DNA of 64,000 nt from positions 3,695,501 to 3,759,500 of the forward strand of contig NZ_CP142362.1 of the NCBI RefSeq assembly GCF_035918395.1, given 5' to 3'. Below are positions 15,253-26,134 of the stretch, piece by piece. A program made the translations under genes and the position numbers. The stretch comes from Mycolicibacterium sp. ND9-15. GTDB taxonomy: Bacteria; Actinomycetota; Actinomycetes; Mycobacteriales; Mycobacteriaceae. How positions within the stretch are numbered: position 1 is the first letter of the stretch; every line of letters begins with the position of its first letter. Under the pieces are notes generated by a model. That model saw nothing but the letters and a program-made list of their open reading frames with translations, had not been told where the DNA came from and did no database searches.

Positions 15253-18030
15253 CTAGGCCCTTGTTTCGGGCTCGCCCGGCGGGGCGACATGGCGGCCCAG
15301 CTCGGCGCGCGACTTGATGCCGAGCTTGCGGTAGATGCGGGCGAGGTTGGCTTCGACGGTCTTGGGGCTGATGAACAGCGCGGCCGCGACATCGCGGTTC
15401 TTCATTCCGGATGCGGCGAGTTCGGCCACCCGCTGCTCGGACGGCGTCAGCGCCCCCTTGCGGTGTGGCCCGACACTCGCGCGAGAAAGCTCGGCGCGGG
15501 CCCGGTCCGCCCACAGCGGGATGTTGAGACGCTCGAAGATCTCCAACGCCTCCTGCAGGTGCGCCGCCGCCGACTCCTTCTTGCGCTGACGTCGCTCGAT
15601 CTGGCCCAGGACCAGCAGCGTCCGGCCGCGCTCGAACGGCATCATCAGAGCGTCGTGTGTCGTCATCGCCTGCTGCGCCGCATCATGGGCGCGGTCGAGG
15701 TCGCCGAGGGCGGCCAGCAGCATGGCGCGCGACCGCGCCCCCACAGCGAGCATCCACTCGCGGTTCACCCTGCGGCCGTTGCGTTCCAGCGCCGCGACGA
15801 GCGGTTCTGCTTCGGCAAGGCGGTCAAGGTGGATCAGCGCATCGATTCCATCCGGCAGAAAAGAGGCATGGGGCGGCTCGGTGGGCGTGGACCGGGGGTC
15901 GAACCGCGACAACATCGGCTGCAGTGCGGCCACCGCGGCTTCGTAGTTGCCCAGCGACACCTCGAGAAATCCGAGGGCAGCCCGCACCCGCTCTGCGAGC
16001 CGGAAGGTTCCGGTGCGACTGGCACATTCGAGGGCAACGTCGATCGCACGCCGCGCGACGTCTTCCCGGCCGGCGAACGCGCTCAGCTGTGCCCGCAGGC
16101 TCTGGGCCACGAACTGCGGGGTGTCGCCCCCCAGCTGCCGCGCCTTCTCCAGGGCATCCTCGGCGACAAGGTTGGCCGAGACGAAGTCGCCGCGCTGCAT
16201 TGCGTTCGTCGCCACATGCTGGCAGACGAACACCTGCTCGCCCTCTTCGCCCCTTTCCTGGCACCGGGCGCGGATCTTCTCCAGTTCCTCACGCGCTTCG
16301 TCGAGCCGGCCGGTCCATTCCAGCAGCAGCGCACGCTGCACCGTCGGCCGAAACACCAACGGGGCATACGCGTCGGGATCCTCCAACTGCAGCGCACGCT
16401 GCAAGGTTTCCTCGTCGCACCCCTCGCCCGCGGCGAACCGCAAGATGACCAGCATTCCGAGCGCCGAACTGAGCAGGTGCGGATTTGCAAGGCTCTCGGC
16501 GCCCGCGACCGCTTCCCCGGCGACCTCGAGCCCCTCCCTCAGTTGGGTTGCGTGAAAGAGCGTATACGCCAACGTGATTTGGGTCTGTATGCGCAACGCG
16601 AGGTTGTCGTGCGGTTCGTCTAACGCGTCGCGCAGCAGCTCCGCGCCCGCGATGAAGCCGTCCCCGTAGAGCCGCACCACGGCCAGCCGGCCCAACGCTT
16701 CTGCGCGCAACGCGCCCGCCGGCAGCTGTCCGATCGCCTCTTCGAGGACGGCTGCCGCCCGCTCCGGGTCACCGGCGTCGAAATGGTGTAGCGCCGAACG
16801 CAGCTGCCGGTCCGGGGTGCCGCCCCCGAGGCCGATCGCCAAGTCCATCAGTTCGGCAGCCGCGGCGGGCGCACCGCGCACCCGCGCCGAGTCCGCTGCC
16901 ATGTCGAGCGCCTGCAGCGTGACCTCGTCACCTCTGGTGGTGGCCAGCGCCAGATGCCTGGCCCGCAGTTCGGGTTCGTCGACGAACTCGGCGAGCCGAC
17001 GGTGCATCGCCCGACGACGATCGGGGGCGGCTTCGGTGTAGACACCGCTGGCCAGCAGCGGATGGGCGAACCGGATCCGGTTGCCGTCGAGGGTGATGAT
17101 GCCCCTGCCCTCGGCGATCTCCAACAGCTCGACGAGCCGGTCTTCGTCGCCCGTCGTCGCGTTCGACACCAACTCCACCGTGGGCGCCGCAAGGCACGAG
17201 GCGGCCAACAGTGCGTCGTGCACATCGGTATCGAGCCTTCCGAGCCGGGAACTGACCACGTCGGCGAGGGTGCGGGGCAGCGGTGTGTCGGCGGCCGGGG
17301 CGCGTTCGTCGATGGAGCGCGCCAGTTCGATTGCGTAGAACGGGTTACCGCCCGACACCTGGTGTATGCGGCTGATAGTGGGACGCGAGAAGGGCCGCCG
17401 CAGCCGCGAGGAAACCGCCGCGTGCAGATCCTGAACATTCAACGGGCGCAACCGGATTCGGCTGACTGCCTCGGGCCTGGGCAACTGCAGCCAGCCGAGT
17501 CCCGCACCGTCGCCGGGCTCGGTCCGATGACTGGCGAGCAGCCCGGTGTGCCCGCTGAGCCGCCGTACCGCGAACGCGATCACGTGCCTGCTCGACGGGT
17601 CGAGGCACTGCAGGTCGTCGATGGCCAGCAAGACGGGTCGCTCGTCGGCGAGGCGCTCGACCACCGACAGGAACGCGGCAGCTACGGCCCGCTGGTCGGT
17701 CACCGCATCCTCGTTTGCCCGCAGCAGGACCTGGTCGACCGCGAGCAGCTGAGGCGTCGGCAGCTCGGCCCAGGCGCGGGGGCCCGCCTCGTCAAGCAGG
17801 TCGGCCAGCGCGGTGTAGGCGAGCACGGATTCGGCAGCCGCCGGACGTGTCGAGAGCACGTGGAATCCGCGCTCCCGCGCCTGGTCGACGACGGCCGACC
17901 ACAGCGTGGTCTTGCCGATCCCCGCCTCACCTTCGATCAGCAATGCCGACGGACCGACCGCCAACGAGTCCAGGAAGGCAGCGACGGTGCGCTGATGTGT
18001 CGACTGGCCGATCACCACGTTCCCTGGCAC
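15253..18030 (-). CDS. Large ATP-binding LuxR-family (LAL) transcriptional regulator
   Basis: A 925-residue regulator. The N-terminal AAA/NTPase module has Walker A GEAGIGKTT (34-42) and Walker B VLLAIDDLQCLD. The middle (about 350-850) is a long run of TPR-like helical pairs (for example GRLDEAREELEKIRARCQ, ERGRTLLVLGQIERRQRKKE). The C-terminal 60 residues are a LuxR helix-turn-helix, LTPSEQRVAELAASGMKNRD then ISPKTVEANLARIYRKLGIK. Start GTG 18030. Signal and targets are unknown; neighbours give only a weak hint (the small membrane peptide downstream). No counterpart at this position in M. tuberculosis. Confidence 0.9.
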   Translation of the reverse strand: MPGNVVIGQSTHQRTVAAFLDSLAVGPSALLIEGEAGIGKTTLWSAVVDQARERGFHVLSTRPAAAESVLAYTALADLLDEAGPRAWAELPTPQLLAVDQVLLRANEDAVTDQRAVAAAFLSVVERLADERPVLLAIDDLQCLDPSSRHVIAFAVRRLSGHTGLLASHRTEPGDGAGLGWLQLPRPEAVSRIRLRPLNVQDLHAAVSSRLRRPFSRPTISRIHQVSGGNPFYAIELARSIDERAPAADTPLPRTLADVVSSRLGRLDTDVHDALLAASCLAAPTVELVSNATTGDEDRLVELLEIAEGRGIITLDGNRIRFAHPLLASGVYTEAAPDRRRAMHRRLAEFVDEPELRARHLALATTRGDEVTLQALDMAADSARVRGAPAAAAELMDLAIGLGGGTPDRQLRSALHHFDAGDPERAAAVLEEAIGQLPAGALRAEALGRLAVVRLYGDGFIAGAELLRDALDEPHDNLALRIQTQITLAYTLFHATQLREGLEVAGEAVAGAESLANPHLLSSALGMLVILRFAAGEGCDEETLQRALQLEDPDAYAPLVFRPTVQRALLLEWTGRLDEAREELEKIRARCQERGEEGEQVFVCQHVATNAMQRGDFVSANLVAEDALEKARQLGGDTPQFVAQSLRAQLSAFAGREDVARRAIDVALECASRTGTFRLAERVRAALGFLEVSLGNYEAAVAALQPMLSRFDPRSTPTEPPHASFLPDGIDALIHLDRLAEAEPLVAALERNGRRVNREWMLAVGARSRAMLLAALGDLDRAHDAAQQAMTTHDALMMPFERGRTLLVLGQIERRQRKKESAAAHLQEALEIFERLNIPLWADRARAELSRASVGPHRKGALTPSEQRVAELAASGMKNRDVAAALFISPKTVEANLARIYRKLGIKSRAELGRHVAPPGEPETRA

Positions 18031-18128
18031 ATCTTCACAATTTCAGCTGATCCCAACATAGCGTGACGTTTCTATACTCGTGACCATGCGACATCACGCG
18101 GGCAGCGGGACAGGGAGGGCGAGAATCC

Positions 18129-19553
<1,425 letters not shown>

Positions 19554-19577
19554 GTGTGCCCTTCTCGTGTCGGTGAT

Positions 19578-20606
19578 CTACGGCAGCGGGTAGACGGCGT
19601 TGCTGTCGCCGGTGAAGTCGATCGCGGAGTATTCGTTCAGCTTGGACAGCCGGTGGTAGGCCTCGATCATCCGGACGGTGCCCGACTTGGACCGCATCAC
19701 GATCGACTGCGTGGTGCACCCACCGCTGTAGAAGTGGACACCCTTGAGCAGATCGCCGTCGGTGACGCCGGTGGCGGCGAAGAACACGTTGTCGCCGGAG
19801 ACCAGGTCCTCGGTGGTCAGCACCTTGTCGATGTCGTGGCCGCGGTCGATGGCCTTCTCGCGCTCTTCGTCGTCCTTGGGCGCCAGCTGGCCGTGGATCG
19901 CGCCGCCCATGCAGCGGATCGCAGCGGCCGCGATGATGCCTTCCGGGGTACCGCCGATACCGACCAGCATGTCCGTGGGCGTGTTCGGCCGGCACGCCGA
20001 GATCGCGCCGGCGACGTCGCCGTCGGTGATCAGCCGGCAGCGGGCGCCGGCGGCGCGCACGTCGGCGATCAGCTGCTTGTGCCGCGGCCGGTCCAGAATG
20101 CACACCGTCAAGTCCGACACCGAAACGTTCTTTGCCTTGGCCACCCGCCGCACGTTCTCGCCGATCGGGGCGGTGATGTCGATGGCGTCGACGGCGTCCG
20201 GGCCGACGGCGATCTTGTTCATGTAGAACACCGCGGACGGGTCGAACATGGTCCCTCGCTCGGAGACGGCCAGCACCGAGATCGCGTTGGACAGGCCCTT
20301 GCTCATCAGCGTGGTGCCGTCGATGGGATCCACGGCGAAGTCGCAGTCCGGTCCGTCGCCGTTGCCGACCTCCTCGCCGTTGTAGAGCATCGGTGCGTTG
20401 TCCTTCTCACCCTCGCCGATCACGACCACGCCGCGCATCGATACCGAGTTCACCAGTTCGCGCATCGCGTCGACCGCGGCGCCGTCGCCGCCTTCCTTGT
20501 CACCGCGACCCACCCAACGGCCTGCGGCCATCGCGCCGGCTTCGGTGACTCGAACCAGTTCCAAGGCGAGGTTTCGGTCGGGTGCTTCACGGCGTGTGGG
20601 GCTCAT
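19578..20606 (-). CDS. glpX: Class II fructose-1,6-bisphosphatase
   Basis: Hydrolyses fructose-1,6-bisphosphate, the main gluconeogenic phosphatase in mycobacteria. The 342-residue protein starts at ATG 20606 (MSPTRREAPDRNLALELVRV); the open frame continues upstream but that extension is low-quality and crosses the divergent gene. Metal and substrate motifs: GEGEKDNAPML (about 64-74), VDPIDGTTL (92-100) and GIGGTPEGIIAAAAI. Divergent from the DUF4245 gene with 54 bases between starts. Confidence 0.95.
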   Translation of the reverse strand: MSPTRREAPDRNLALELVRVTEAGAMAAGRWVGRGDKEGGDGAAVDAMRELVNSVSMRGVVVIGEGEKDNAPMLYNGEEVGNGDGPDCDFAVDPIDGTTLMSKGLSNAISVLAVSERGTMFDPSAVFYMNKIAVGPDAVDAIDITAPIGENVRRVAKAKNVSVSDLTVCILDRPRHKQLIADVRAAGARCRLITDGDVAGAISACRPNTPTDMLVGIGGTPEGIIAAAAIRCMGGAIHGQLAPKDDEEREKAIDRGHDIDKVLTTEDLVSGDNVFFAATGVTDGDLLKGVHFYSGGCTTQSIVMRSKSGTVRMIEAYHRLSKLNEYSAIDFTGDSNAVYPLP

Positions 20607-20660
20607 GCGCCAGATTGTCCCATCTGTCGGTCCACCTTCGGGAGCTGGGATACTGGCACC

Positions 20661-21311
20661 GTGACGACGCAACAGCCGCAGCCGGCTCCCAAGCCTGCGA
20701 AGTCGCGGCTGCTGCACGACGGCCGGGACATGTTCTGGTCGATGGCGCCGTTGGTGCTGGCCTGCATCGTGTTGGCCGGGATGCTGGGCATGTGCTCGTT
20801 TCAGGCCCGCGGCCCTGGTCAGGGGCCGGCCCCGTCCCACGACGCACCCGCCGCGCTACGCGCCGACGCCGACGCGCTGAAGATCCCGATCCGGGTGCCG
20901 CAGCTGCCCGAGGGGTGGATGTCGAACTCGGGGAGCCGAAGAGGCATCGAGGCCGGCCGCACCGACCCGGCCACGCGGCAGCCGGTGCGCGCCGTGAGCT
21001 CCACAGTCGGTTACCTCGCCCCGAGCGGGATGTACGTGAGCCTGACCCAAAGTAACGCCGACGAGGAGAAGCTCGTCGGATCGCTCGACTCGGATGTCGT
21101 GCCGACCGGGGTGCGGGACGTCGACGGTGTGCGCTGGGTGGTCTACGAGGGAAGCGACGAGGACGGCAAGCCCGCCGAACCGGTGTGGACCACGCGGCTG
21201 ACCGGCGCGACCGGGCCCGCGCAGATCGCACTGACCGGCGCCGCGGATGCCGACGAGTTCCGTACGCTGGCGGCGGCGACGCAGGCCGCTTCGCCGCTGC
21301 CCACCCCGTAA
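20661..21311 (+). CDS. DUF4245 membrane-anchored protein (Rv1100 family)
   Basis: A 216-residue protein, start GTG 20661. The first 30 residues are Pro/Lys rich, then HDGRDMFWSMAPLVLACIVL leads into one membrane segment (about 28-50); the remaining 160 residues form an outside domain (LPEGWMSNSGSRRG, then RWVVYEGSDE and TTRLTGATGPAQIALTGAAD). This is the DUF4245 layout. GATACT at 20649-20654 would give a leaderless start. Function unknown; always beside glpX in mycobacteria. Confidence 0.87.
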   Translation: MTTQQPQPAPKPAKSRLLHDGRDMFWSMAPLVLACIVLAGMLGMCSFQARGPGQGPAPSHDAPAALRADADALKIPIRVPQLPEGWMSNSGSRRGIEAGRTDPATRQPVRAVSSTVGYLAPSGMYVSLTQSNADEEKLVGSLDSDVVPTGVRDVDGVRWVVYEGSDEDGKPAEPVWTTRLTGATGPAQIALTGAADADEFRTLAAATQAASPLPTP

Positions 21312-21326
21312 CGGACGGAGAACCCG

Positions 21327-22130
21327 TTGACCGAAACCGCTCCGGAAGCCGACCTCACCGGGTGGACCGCCGCGCCGTTCACGGCGTCCGGCTACACCCA
21401 CGACGTCTACCGCAAGGGCGAGGGCCCCGGCGTGGTGCTCATCCCCGAGATGCCCGGCGCGCATCCCGGCGTGCTCGCTCTCGGAAACCACCTCGTCGAC
21501 AACGGGTTCACCGTTGCGATACCGTCGCTGTTCGGCACACCCGGCGCGCCACCTGTACGTCCGGCCATGGTGCCGATCATGGTGCGCGGGTGTGTGGCCA
21601 AGGAATTCGCCGCGTTCGCCACCAACGCCGACCGGCCCGTCGCGCATTACCTGCGCGCGCTGGCCCGCGACCTCAACGAGCGGACGCCAGGTAAGGGTGT
21701 CGGCGTGATCGGTCAGTGCTTCACGGGTGGGTTCGCGCTGGCCGCGGCGGTCGACGACAGCGTGCTCGCCCCGGTGCTGAGCCAGCCGTCGCTGCCGTTG
21801 CCGCTGACACCGAAGCAGCGCCGCGACCCCGGACTGTCCGAGGCGGAGTTGAAGGTCGTCGAGCGCCGGGCCGCCGACGAAGGGCTGTGCGCGTTGGGAT
21901 TGCGCTTCAGCGAGGACCCCTTGGTGCCTGCGGAGCGCTTCCAGACGCTCAAGGACCGGCTCGGCGACGCGTTCGAGGTGATCGAAATCGACTCCGGTAA
22001 GGGTAACGAGCACGGGTTCGCCAAGATGGCCCATTCGGTGCTGACGCTGGAAATGCGTCAGCGGGAAGGGCATCCGACCGACGCGGCACTCAAACGTGTG
22101 GTCGCGTTCCTCAAGGAGCGGTTGACTTAG
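21327..22130 (+). CDS. Dienelactone hydrolase family protein
   Basis: A 267-residue alpha/beta hydrolase, start TTG 21327 with GGAG about 9 bases upstream. The nucleophile is probably the cysteine in GVIGQCFTGGFALA (about residue 130-143), as in dienelactone hydrolases, and a candidate histidine is in GNEHGFAKM near the C-terminus. GVVLIPEMPGAHPGVL is the oxyanion-hole strand. Family members open dienelactones or act as general carboxyl esterases; substrate unknown. Only 15 bases after the DUF4245 gene; its 3' end overlaps the convergent AI-2E gene by 20 bases. Confidence 0.85.
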   Translation: MTETAPEADLTGWTAAPFTASGYTHDVYRKGEGPGVVLIPEMPGAHPGVLALGNHLVDNGFTVAIPSLFGTPGAPPVRPAMVPIMVRGCVAKEFAAFATNADRPVAHYLRALARDLNERTPGKGVGVIGQCFTGGFALAAAVDDSVLAPVLSQPSLPLPLTPKQRRDPGLSEAELKVVERRAADEGLCALGLRFSEDPLVPAERFQTLKDRLGDAFEVIEIDSGKGNEHGFAKMAHSVLTLEMRQREGHPTDAALKRVVAFLKERLT

Positions 22131-23331
22131 GAGCGTCGGGTTCCGGCGCCTCGTCGTCGATCGAATCGTCGTCGGCTTCCTGTTTGCCGCGGGCCTCTCT
22201 GATCCGACGGCCGAACCACCAGAACGGGTTTCGGCGCCTGGGCTTCTCGTCGGCGGCGTCGGGGCGCTGCATCGGCACGCCCTTGTACTCCTCTAAGTAG
22301 ACGCTGATGGTGGTGACGATGACGATCATCAGCACCGGCCCGATGATGATGCCCCAGGCCCCGAACATGCTGATTCCGGCGAACACGGCGAGCAGCATGA
22401 GCGCGGCGTCGAGGCGGGCCTCGCGCGGTACCAGGATGGGCCGCAGGAAATTGTCGATGTTGGTCACCACGATCAGGTGGAACAGGACGACGAACACGCC
22501 GCCGAAGATGTTGCCGAACAGGATCATTCCGATCCCGAACGGGATCGTGACGATGCCGCCGCCGAGGGGGATGATCGACAGCGCGGACAGCAGCACGGCG
22601 AACAGGAAGAAACCCTGGTGGAAGCCGGCCAGATAGATCGACCCCGCACCCGCGACGCCCTGGCAGACCGCGATGACGAACTGGCCCATCACGGTGCCCT
22701 TCACCATCGCGCCCATCTTGCCCATGTAGACGTCGGTGACGTCCTCGCCGAGGGGGTTGAGTTGGCGGATCATCGTCACTACCCGGTCGCGGTTCGTCAG
22801 CAGCGAGACGAACACATAGAGGAACAGGATCGCCGCGGTGACACCGCCGAACACACCGCCCGCCGCCCCCTGCAGCAGGCTCAGCAGCCACTGGCCCGCC
22901 TCCTGGGCGACCTTCGTCATCGATTCGCGCAGCGATTCGGGGGTGACCGTGGTGTCGATGAATGGCACGCGGCGCAGCAGGTCGTTGACGAACTCCAGCG
23001 CTCGATCGCCGAGGGCCGAGAGGTCGGTGCGGTCGACCCACTCGGCCACTCGCTCCACCATGGTCGTGATCTGCACGACGGCCAGCGTCACGAACAGGCC
23101 TAACGGCACGATCACCGCGGCGATCGCGGCGAGCAGGGTCAGCGTCGCCGACAACCCGCTGCCCATCCGGCTGTTGAGCCGCCTGTACAGCGGCGAGAAC
23201 AGGTAGGCGGCCACGGCGCCCACCACGATGAGGATGAAGTACCCGCGCAGGAAGTACGCGCCGAACGCGATCGCGACCACGGTCGCGACGGCCAGCGCGC
23301 GGCGCTGAGATTGCGAGAACTCGGTGTCCAT
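22111..23331 (-). CDS. AI-2E family transporter (Rv1101c homologue)
   Basis: A 406-residue membrane protein of the TqsA/YdiK (UPF0118) family. It has two N-terminal segments (ALAVATVVAIAFGAYFLRGY, then FILIVVGAVAAYLFSP), two more (about 65-100), a long extracellular-type domain (about 105-185), and further segments with the family marks SLLTNRDRV, IIPLGGGIVTIPFG and a C-terminal acidic tail. Start ATG 23331 (MDTEFSQSQRRALAVA); the frame stays open further upstream but there it runs over the SDR gene. The substrate in mycobacteria is unknown. Confidence 0.9.
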   Translation of the reverse strand: MDTEFSQSQRRALAVATVVAIAFGAYFLRGYFILIVVGAVAAYLFSPLYRRLNSRMGSGLSATLTLLAAIAAVIVPLGLFVTLAVVQITTMVERVAEWVDRTDLSALGDRALEFVNDLLRRVPFIDTTVTPESLRESMTKVAQEAGQWLLSLLQGAAGGVFGGVTAAILFLYVFVSLLTNRDRVVTMIRQLNPLGEDVTDVYMGKMGAMVKGTVMGQFVIAVCQGVAGAGSIYLAGFHQGFFLFAVLLSALSIIPLGGGIVTIPFGIGMILFGNIFGGVFVVLFHLIVVTNIDNFLRPILVPREARLDAALMLLAVFAGISMFGAWGIIIGPVLMIVIVTTISVYLEEYKGVPMQRPDAADEKPRRRNPFWWFGRRIREARGKQEADDDSIDDEAPEPDAPKSTAP

Positions 23332-23342
23332 TGCCGCTATGT

Positions 23343-24170
23343 CTACAGCGTGTCGGACCTCGCTTGCGCTTGTTTGGCGCGTTGGCCGGCGATGAACCGC
23401 ATCGACACCCGGTTCATCAGCGTCGGCGCGAACCGCGCGAACATCCACTGCGCGTACGCGATGCGGGGTTTTATCAACAGTGGCTTGTTCTTCTCTACGG
23501 CTCGCAGCACGTCGCTTGCGAGGCGGTCGGCGTCGTAGGGTTTGCCGCCCTGGGCTTGCAGGAAGTAGTCGCGACCGACGAACCCGCCGACGGCTCCTTT
23601 GTCCAGGATCGGCGTCTCGACGGCAGCGGGGCAGACGGCGAGTACCCCGACGCCGCGCGCAGCGGCCTCCGAGCGCAGTGCCAGGCTCATTCCGACGACG
23701 GCATGCTTGCTCATCACGTAGCTGGTGACCTGTCCGGCGGCGGTCAGTCCGGCCATCGAGGCGGTGTTGACGATGTGGCCGTGGCCTTGGCGCACCATCA
23801 GCGGATAGGCGGCGGCCACCCCGTGCACCACGCCGCGGATGTTGACGTCGATGATCGCGTTCCACTGGTCCAGCGTCAGCAGTTCGGTGTCGCCGCCCCA
23901 GACGATTCCGGCGTTGTTGAACATCAGGTCGAGCCGGCCGGCCCGGTTCACCACCTCGTCGACGGCCGCCTGCACCGCCGCCGCGTCGGTGACGTCCAGG
24001 CGTGCGGCGCGGGTGTTGGGACCGAGGGCCGACGCGGTCCGCTCGGCCGCGTCACCGTCGACGTCGGTGCAGACCACCTCGGCGCCCGCTCGCACGAGCG
24101 CCCGGCACAATGCCGCGCCGATACCCGATCCGCCACCGGTGACGATCGCTTGCTTTCCGGTGAAACTCAT
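23343..24170 (-). CDS. Short-chain dehydrogenase/reductase
   Basis: A 275-residue classical SDR. Cofactor motif VTGGGSGIGAALCRAL (TGxxxGIG) at residues 10-25, a D38-type acidic residue (CTDVDGD) pointing to NAD(H), NNAGIVWGG, the catalytic Ser in NTASMAGLTA and Tyr-x-x-x-Lys as YVMSKHA. Ends with basic ...QRAKQAQARSDTL. It lies 12 bases upstream of the AI-2E transporter and follows another SDR by 28 bases, so the three form a probable operon. Substrate not inferable. Confidence 0.88.
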   Translation of the reverse strand: MSFTGKQAIVTGGGSGIGAALCRALVRAGAEVVCTDVDGDAAERTASALGPNTRAARLDVTDAAAVQAAVDEVVNRAGRLDLMFNNAGIVWGGDTELLTLDQWNAIIDVNIRGVVHGVAAAYPLMVRQGHGHIVNTASMAGLTAAGQVTSYVMSKHAVVGMSLALRSEAAARGVGVLAVCPAAVETPILDKGAVGGFVGRDYFLQAQGGKPYDADRLASDVLRAVEKNKPLLIKPRIAYAQWMFARFAPTLMNRVSMRFIAGQRAKQAQARSDTL

Positions 24171-24198
24171 CGCTGCCTGTTCTTCGCGCGAGCGCTCA

Positions 24199-24963
24199 TC
24201 ACTGCGTCGCGAGCCTCATCACATGGCCCATCACATCGGGATAGCGCTTCATGTGGGCGCCGCCGTTGAGGTCGAGCACCTCACCGGTCAGCCAGGACGA
24301 TTTCGGCGAGCACAGGAACAGCACCGCTTCGGCGACGTCCTCAGGGGTCCCCGCGCGGCCGAGCGCGGTGTTCTCGACGTATTCCTCGACGACGCCGGGG
24401 ACGGCCGCGGCGGGCGCGGTCAGCGGCGTGTGCACGAACCCGGGCGCGACCGCGTTGACGCGGATGCCCCGCGGGCCGAGTTCCAGCGCCGCCACCTGGG
24501 TCAGCATGGACAAGCCGGCCTTCGCCGCGCAGTACGCGCTCATCCCGGCGGCGGGTTGGCGCGCGTTTAGTGAGGTGATCGACACCAGCACACCGCCTTC
24601 GCGCAGGGTTCGGCCCGCGTGTTTGGCGACGATGAAGGCGCCGTTGAGGCAGACGTCGATGACCGCGCGGAAGTCCTCGACGGCCATGTCGACGATCATG
24701 CCGACGTTGCTGAAACCCGCGCAGTTGACCACGATGTCGAGCGGGCCGGCCCGTTCGAACAGCGCCTGCACCGATGCTTCGTCGGTGACCTCGACGTGCG
24801 CGGCGGTGTGCGGGTCGCCGAGTTCGGCGGCGTGCTCGCGGGCACCGTCGACGTTGCGGTCGGCAAGCGTGACGCTGTCTCCTTCCGCGGCGAGAGCACG
24901 CGCCGTCGCCAAGCCGATCCCCGACGCCGCGCCGATCACCATCGCGGTGCGCCCGTTGCTCAT
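24199..24963 (-). CDS. Short-chain dehydrogenase/reductase
   Basis: A 254-residue classical SDR with VIGAASGIGLATARAL near the N-terminus, TLADRNVDGAREHA (acidic residue after strand 2, NAD preference), NCAGFSNVG, Ser in SITSLNARQPAAG and YCAAKAG as the YxxxK motif. The C-terminus LFLCSPKSSWLTGEVLDLNGG is typical of fabG-like dehydrogenases. First gene of a run of same-strand genes with the next SDR. Substrate unknown; overall similarity to 3-oxoacyl reductase and steroid dehydrogenases. Confidence 0.87.
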   Translation of the reverse strand: MSNGRTAMVIGAASGIGLATARALAAEGDSVTLADRNVDGAREHAAELGDPHTAAHVEVTDEASVQALFERAGPLDIVVNCAGFSNVGMIVDMAVEDFRAVIDVCLNGAFIVAKHAGRTLREGGVLVSITSLNARQPAAGMSAYCAAKAGLSMLTQVAALELGPRGIRVNAVAPGFVHTPLTAPAAAVPGVVEEYVENTALGRAGTPEDVAEAVLFLCSPKSSWLTGEVLDLNGGAHMKRYPDVMGHVMRLATQ

Positions 24964-25020
24964 ACAGTTGCCCTTTCGACGTTGGTCGCTCTCAACCTAG
25001 CGCTTAGACGGTCGACCGCG

Positions 25021-25077
25021 CGAAACTGTGTTCCCGCAGACCGCTACTCGAAGTTTCTCTGCTGGAACACAGTTTCG
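25021..25077. terminator. Intergenic hairpin, family 2 copy A
   Basis: Perfect 14-base arms CGAAACTGTGTTCC (25021-25034) and GGAACACAGTTTCG (25064-25077), continued after one mismatch by GCAGA/TCTGC. It sits just past the stop of the alcohol dehydrogenase gene on the minus strand, so it may terminate that transcript. A related hairpin with CGAAACTG and GCAGA blocks is at 41931-41987. Confidence 0.6.
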
Positions 25078-25087
25078 GCCGAATATC

Positions 25088-26134
25088 TCAGGGCACGATC
25101 ACTGCGCGGCCGCGAACCTTGCCGTCCTGTAGATCGCGGTATGCGCGGGGTGCGTCGTCGAGGGAGTACGTGGTCGACTCGACATGCAACATGCCTCGGG
25201 CTGCCAGCTGGAGCAACTCGACGAGCTCGGGACGGGTCCCCCAGTAGGTCGTCTGGATGCTGACCTCGTACGGCTGAGAGAAGAACGAGAGAGGGACCGA
25301 GCCACCGGCGATGCCGACGATGGTCGCATCGCCGAGTGGCCTGGCGGCGGCTCGGGACAGCTCGATCGTCGCCTCGGCGCCGACGAAGTCCAGCAGCACG
25401 TCCGCGCCCCGGCCGCCGGTGAGGTCTTTGATGGCCTCGGCCGCCGTCGCGTCCGACACGACGGCATGATCGGCACCGAAGCGTGTGGCGAGTTCGAGCG
25501 CCTCCTTGCGGTTGTCGACGGCGATGACCATGGCGGCCGTCGTCGCCTTCACGAGTTGCAGCGCCATGTGGCCGAGGCCGCCGACGCCGATCACCACGAC
25601 GGTCGACGTCGGTGTCGTCTTCGGCCACGACCGGCGGATCGCGTGGTACGGCGTCAAACCCGCGTCGGTCAGTGGCGCCGCGGTCACCGGATCCAGCCCG
25701 TCCGGAAGTGGCACCAGCAGTCGCTCCGCGGGCACCAGCAGGTACTCCGCCATACCGCCGTCAAGCCCGAGTCCACCGCCGCCGCTGACGACCGGTGCGG
25801 CGGCGGGGTTCTCGCAGTAGTTCTCTGCCCCCTGCTGGCATCGCCCGCACTTGCCGCAGCCCCACGGGCCGTAGACGGCGACGGCATCACCTTCCGCGAC
25901 CGTGACGACTCCATCACCCACCGAGTCGACCCAGCCGGCGTTCTCGTGGCCCAGAGTGAACGGCATCTGCCACGGCATCATCCCGGCGTCGAAATCGTGC
26001 ATCAGGTGCAGGTCTGAGTGACAGGCTCCCGCTCCGCCGATCTTGACGACGACCTGTCCCGGTCCGGGGGTGGGCTTCGGCACCTCGACGAGTTCGGGAT
26101 CGGTCTTCCAACCGGTCAACCGCAATGCCTTCAT
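25088..26134 (-). CDS. Zinc-dependent NAD alcohol dehydrogenase
   Basis: A 348-residue MDR-family enzyme, start ATG 26134 (MKALRLTGWKTDPEL); the frame continues four codons further up. Catalytic zinc ligands: Cys in GACHSDLH, GHENAG. Structural zinc: CGKCGRCQQGAENYC (four cysteines). Rossmann motif VVVIGVGGLGHMALQL, with D in VIAVDNRKEAL favouring NAD. Resembles the mycobacterial AdhD/aryl-alcohol type. Isolated by a hairpin downstream and a gene-poor stretch upstream. Confidence 0.9.
   Translation of the reverse strand: MKALRLTGWKTDPELVEVPKPTPGPGQVVVKIGGAGACHSDLHLMHDFDAGMMPWQMPFTLGHENAGWVDSVGDGVVTVAEGDAVAVYGPWGCGKCGRCQQGAENYCENPAAAPVVSGGGGLGLDGGMAEYLLVPAERLLVPLPDGLDPVTAAPLTDAGLTPYHAIRRSWPKTTPTSTVVVIGVGGLGHMALQLVKATTAAMVIAVDNRKEALELATRFGADHAVVSDATAAEAIKDLTGGRGADVLLDFVGAEATIELSRAAARPLGDATIVGIAGGSVPLSFFSQPYEVSIQTTYWGTRPELVELLQLAARGMLHVESTTYSLDDAPRAYRDLQDGKVRGRAVIVP

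Noticed and set aside
22111..23865. Longer start (584 codons) for the AI-2E transporter
   Set aside because: The extra 178 codons overlap the SDR gene on the same strand in another frame and are Arg-rich noise; the family N-terminus begins at MDTEFSQSQRR (23331).
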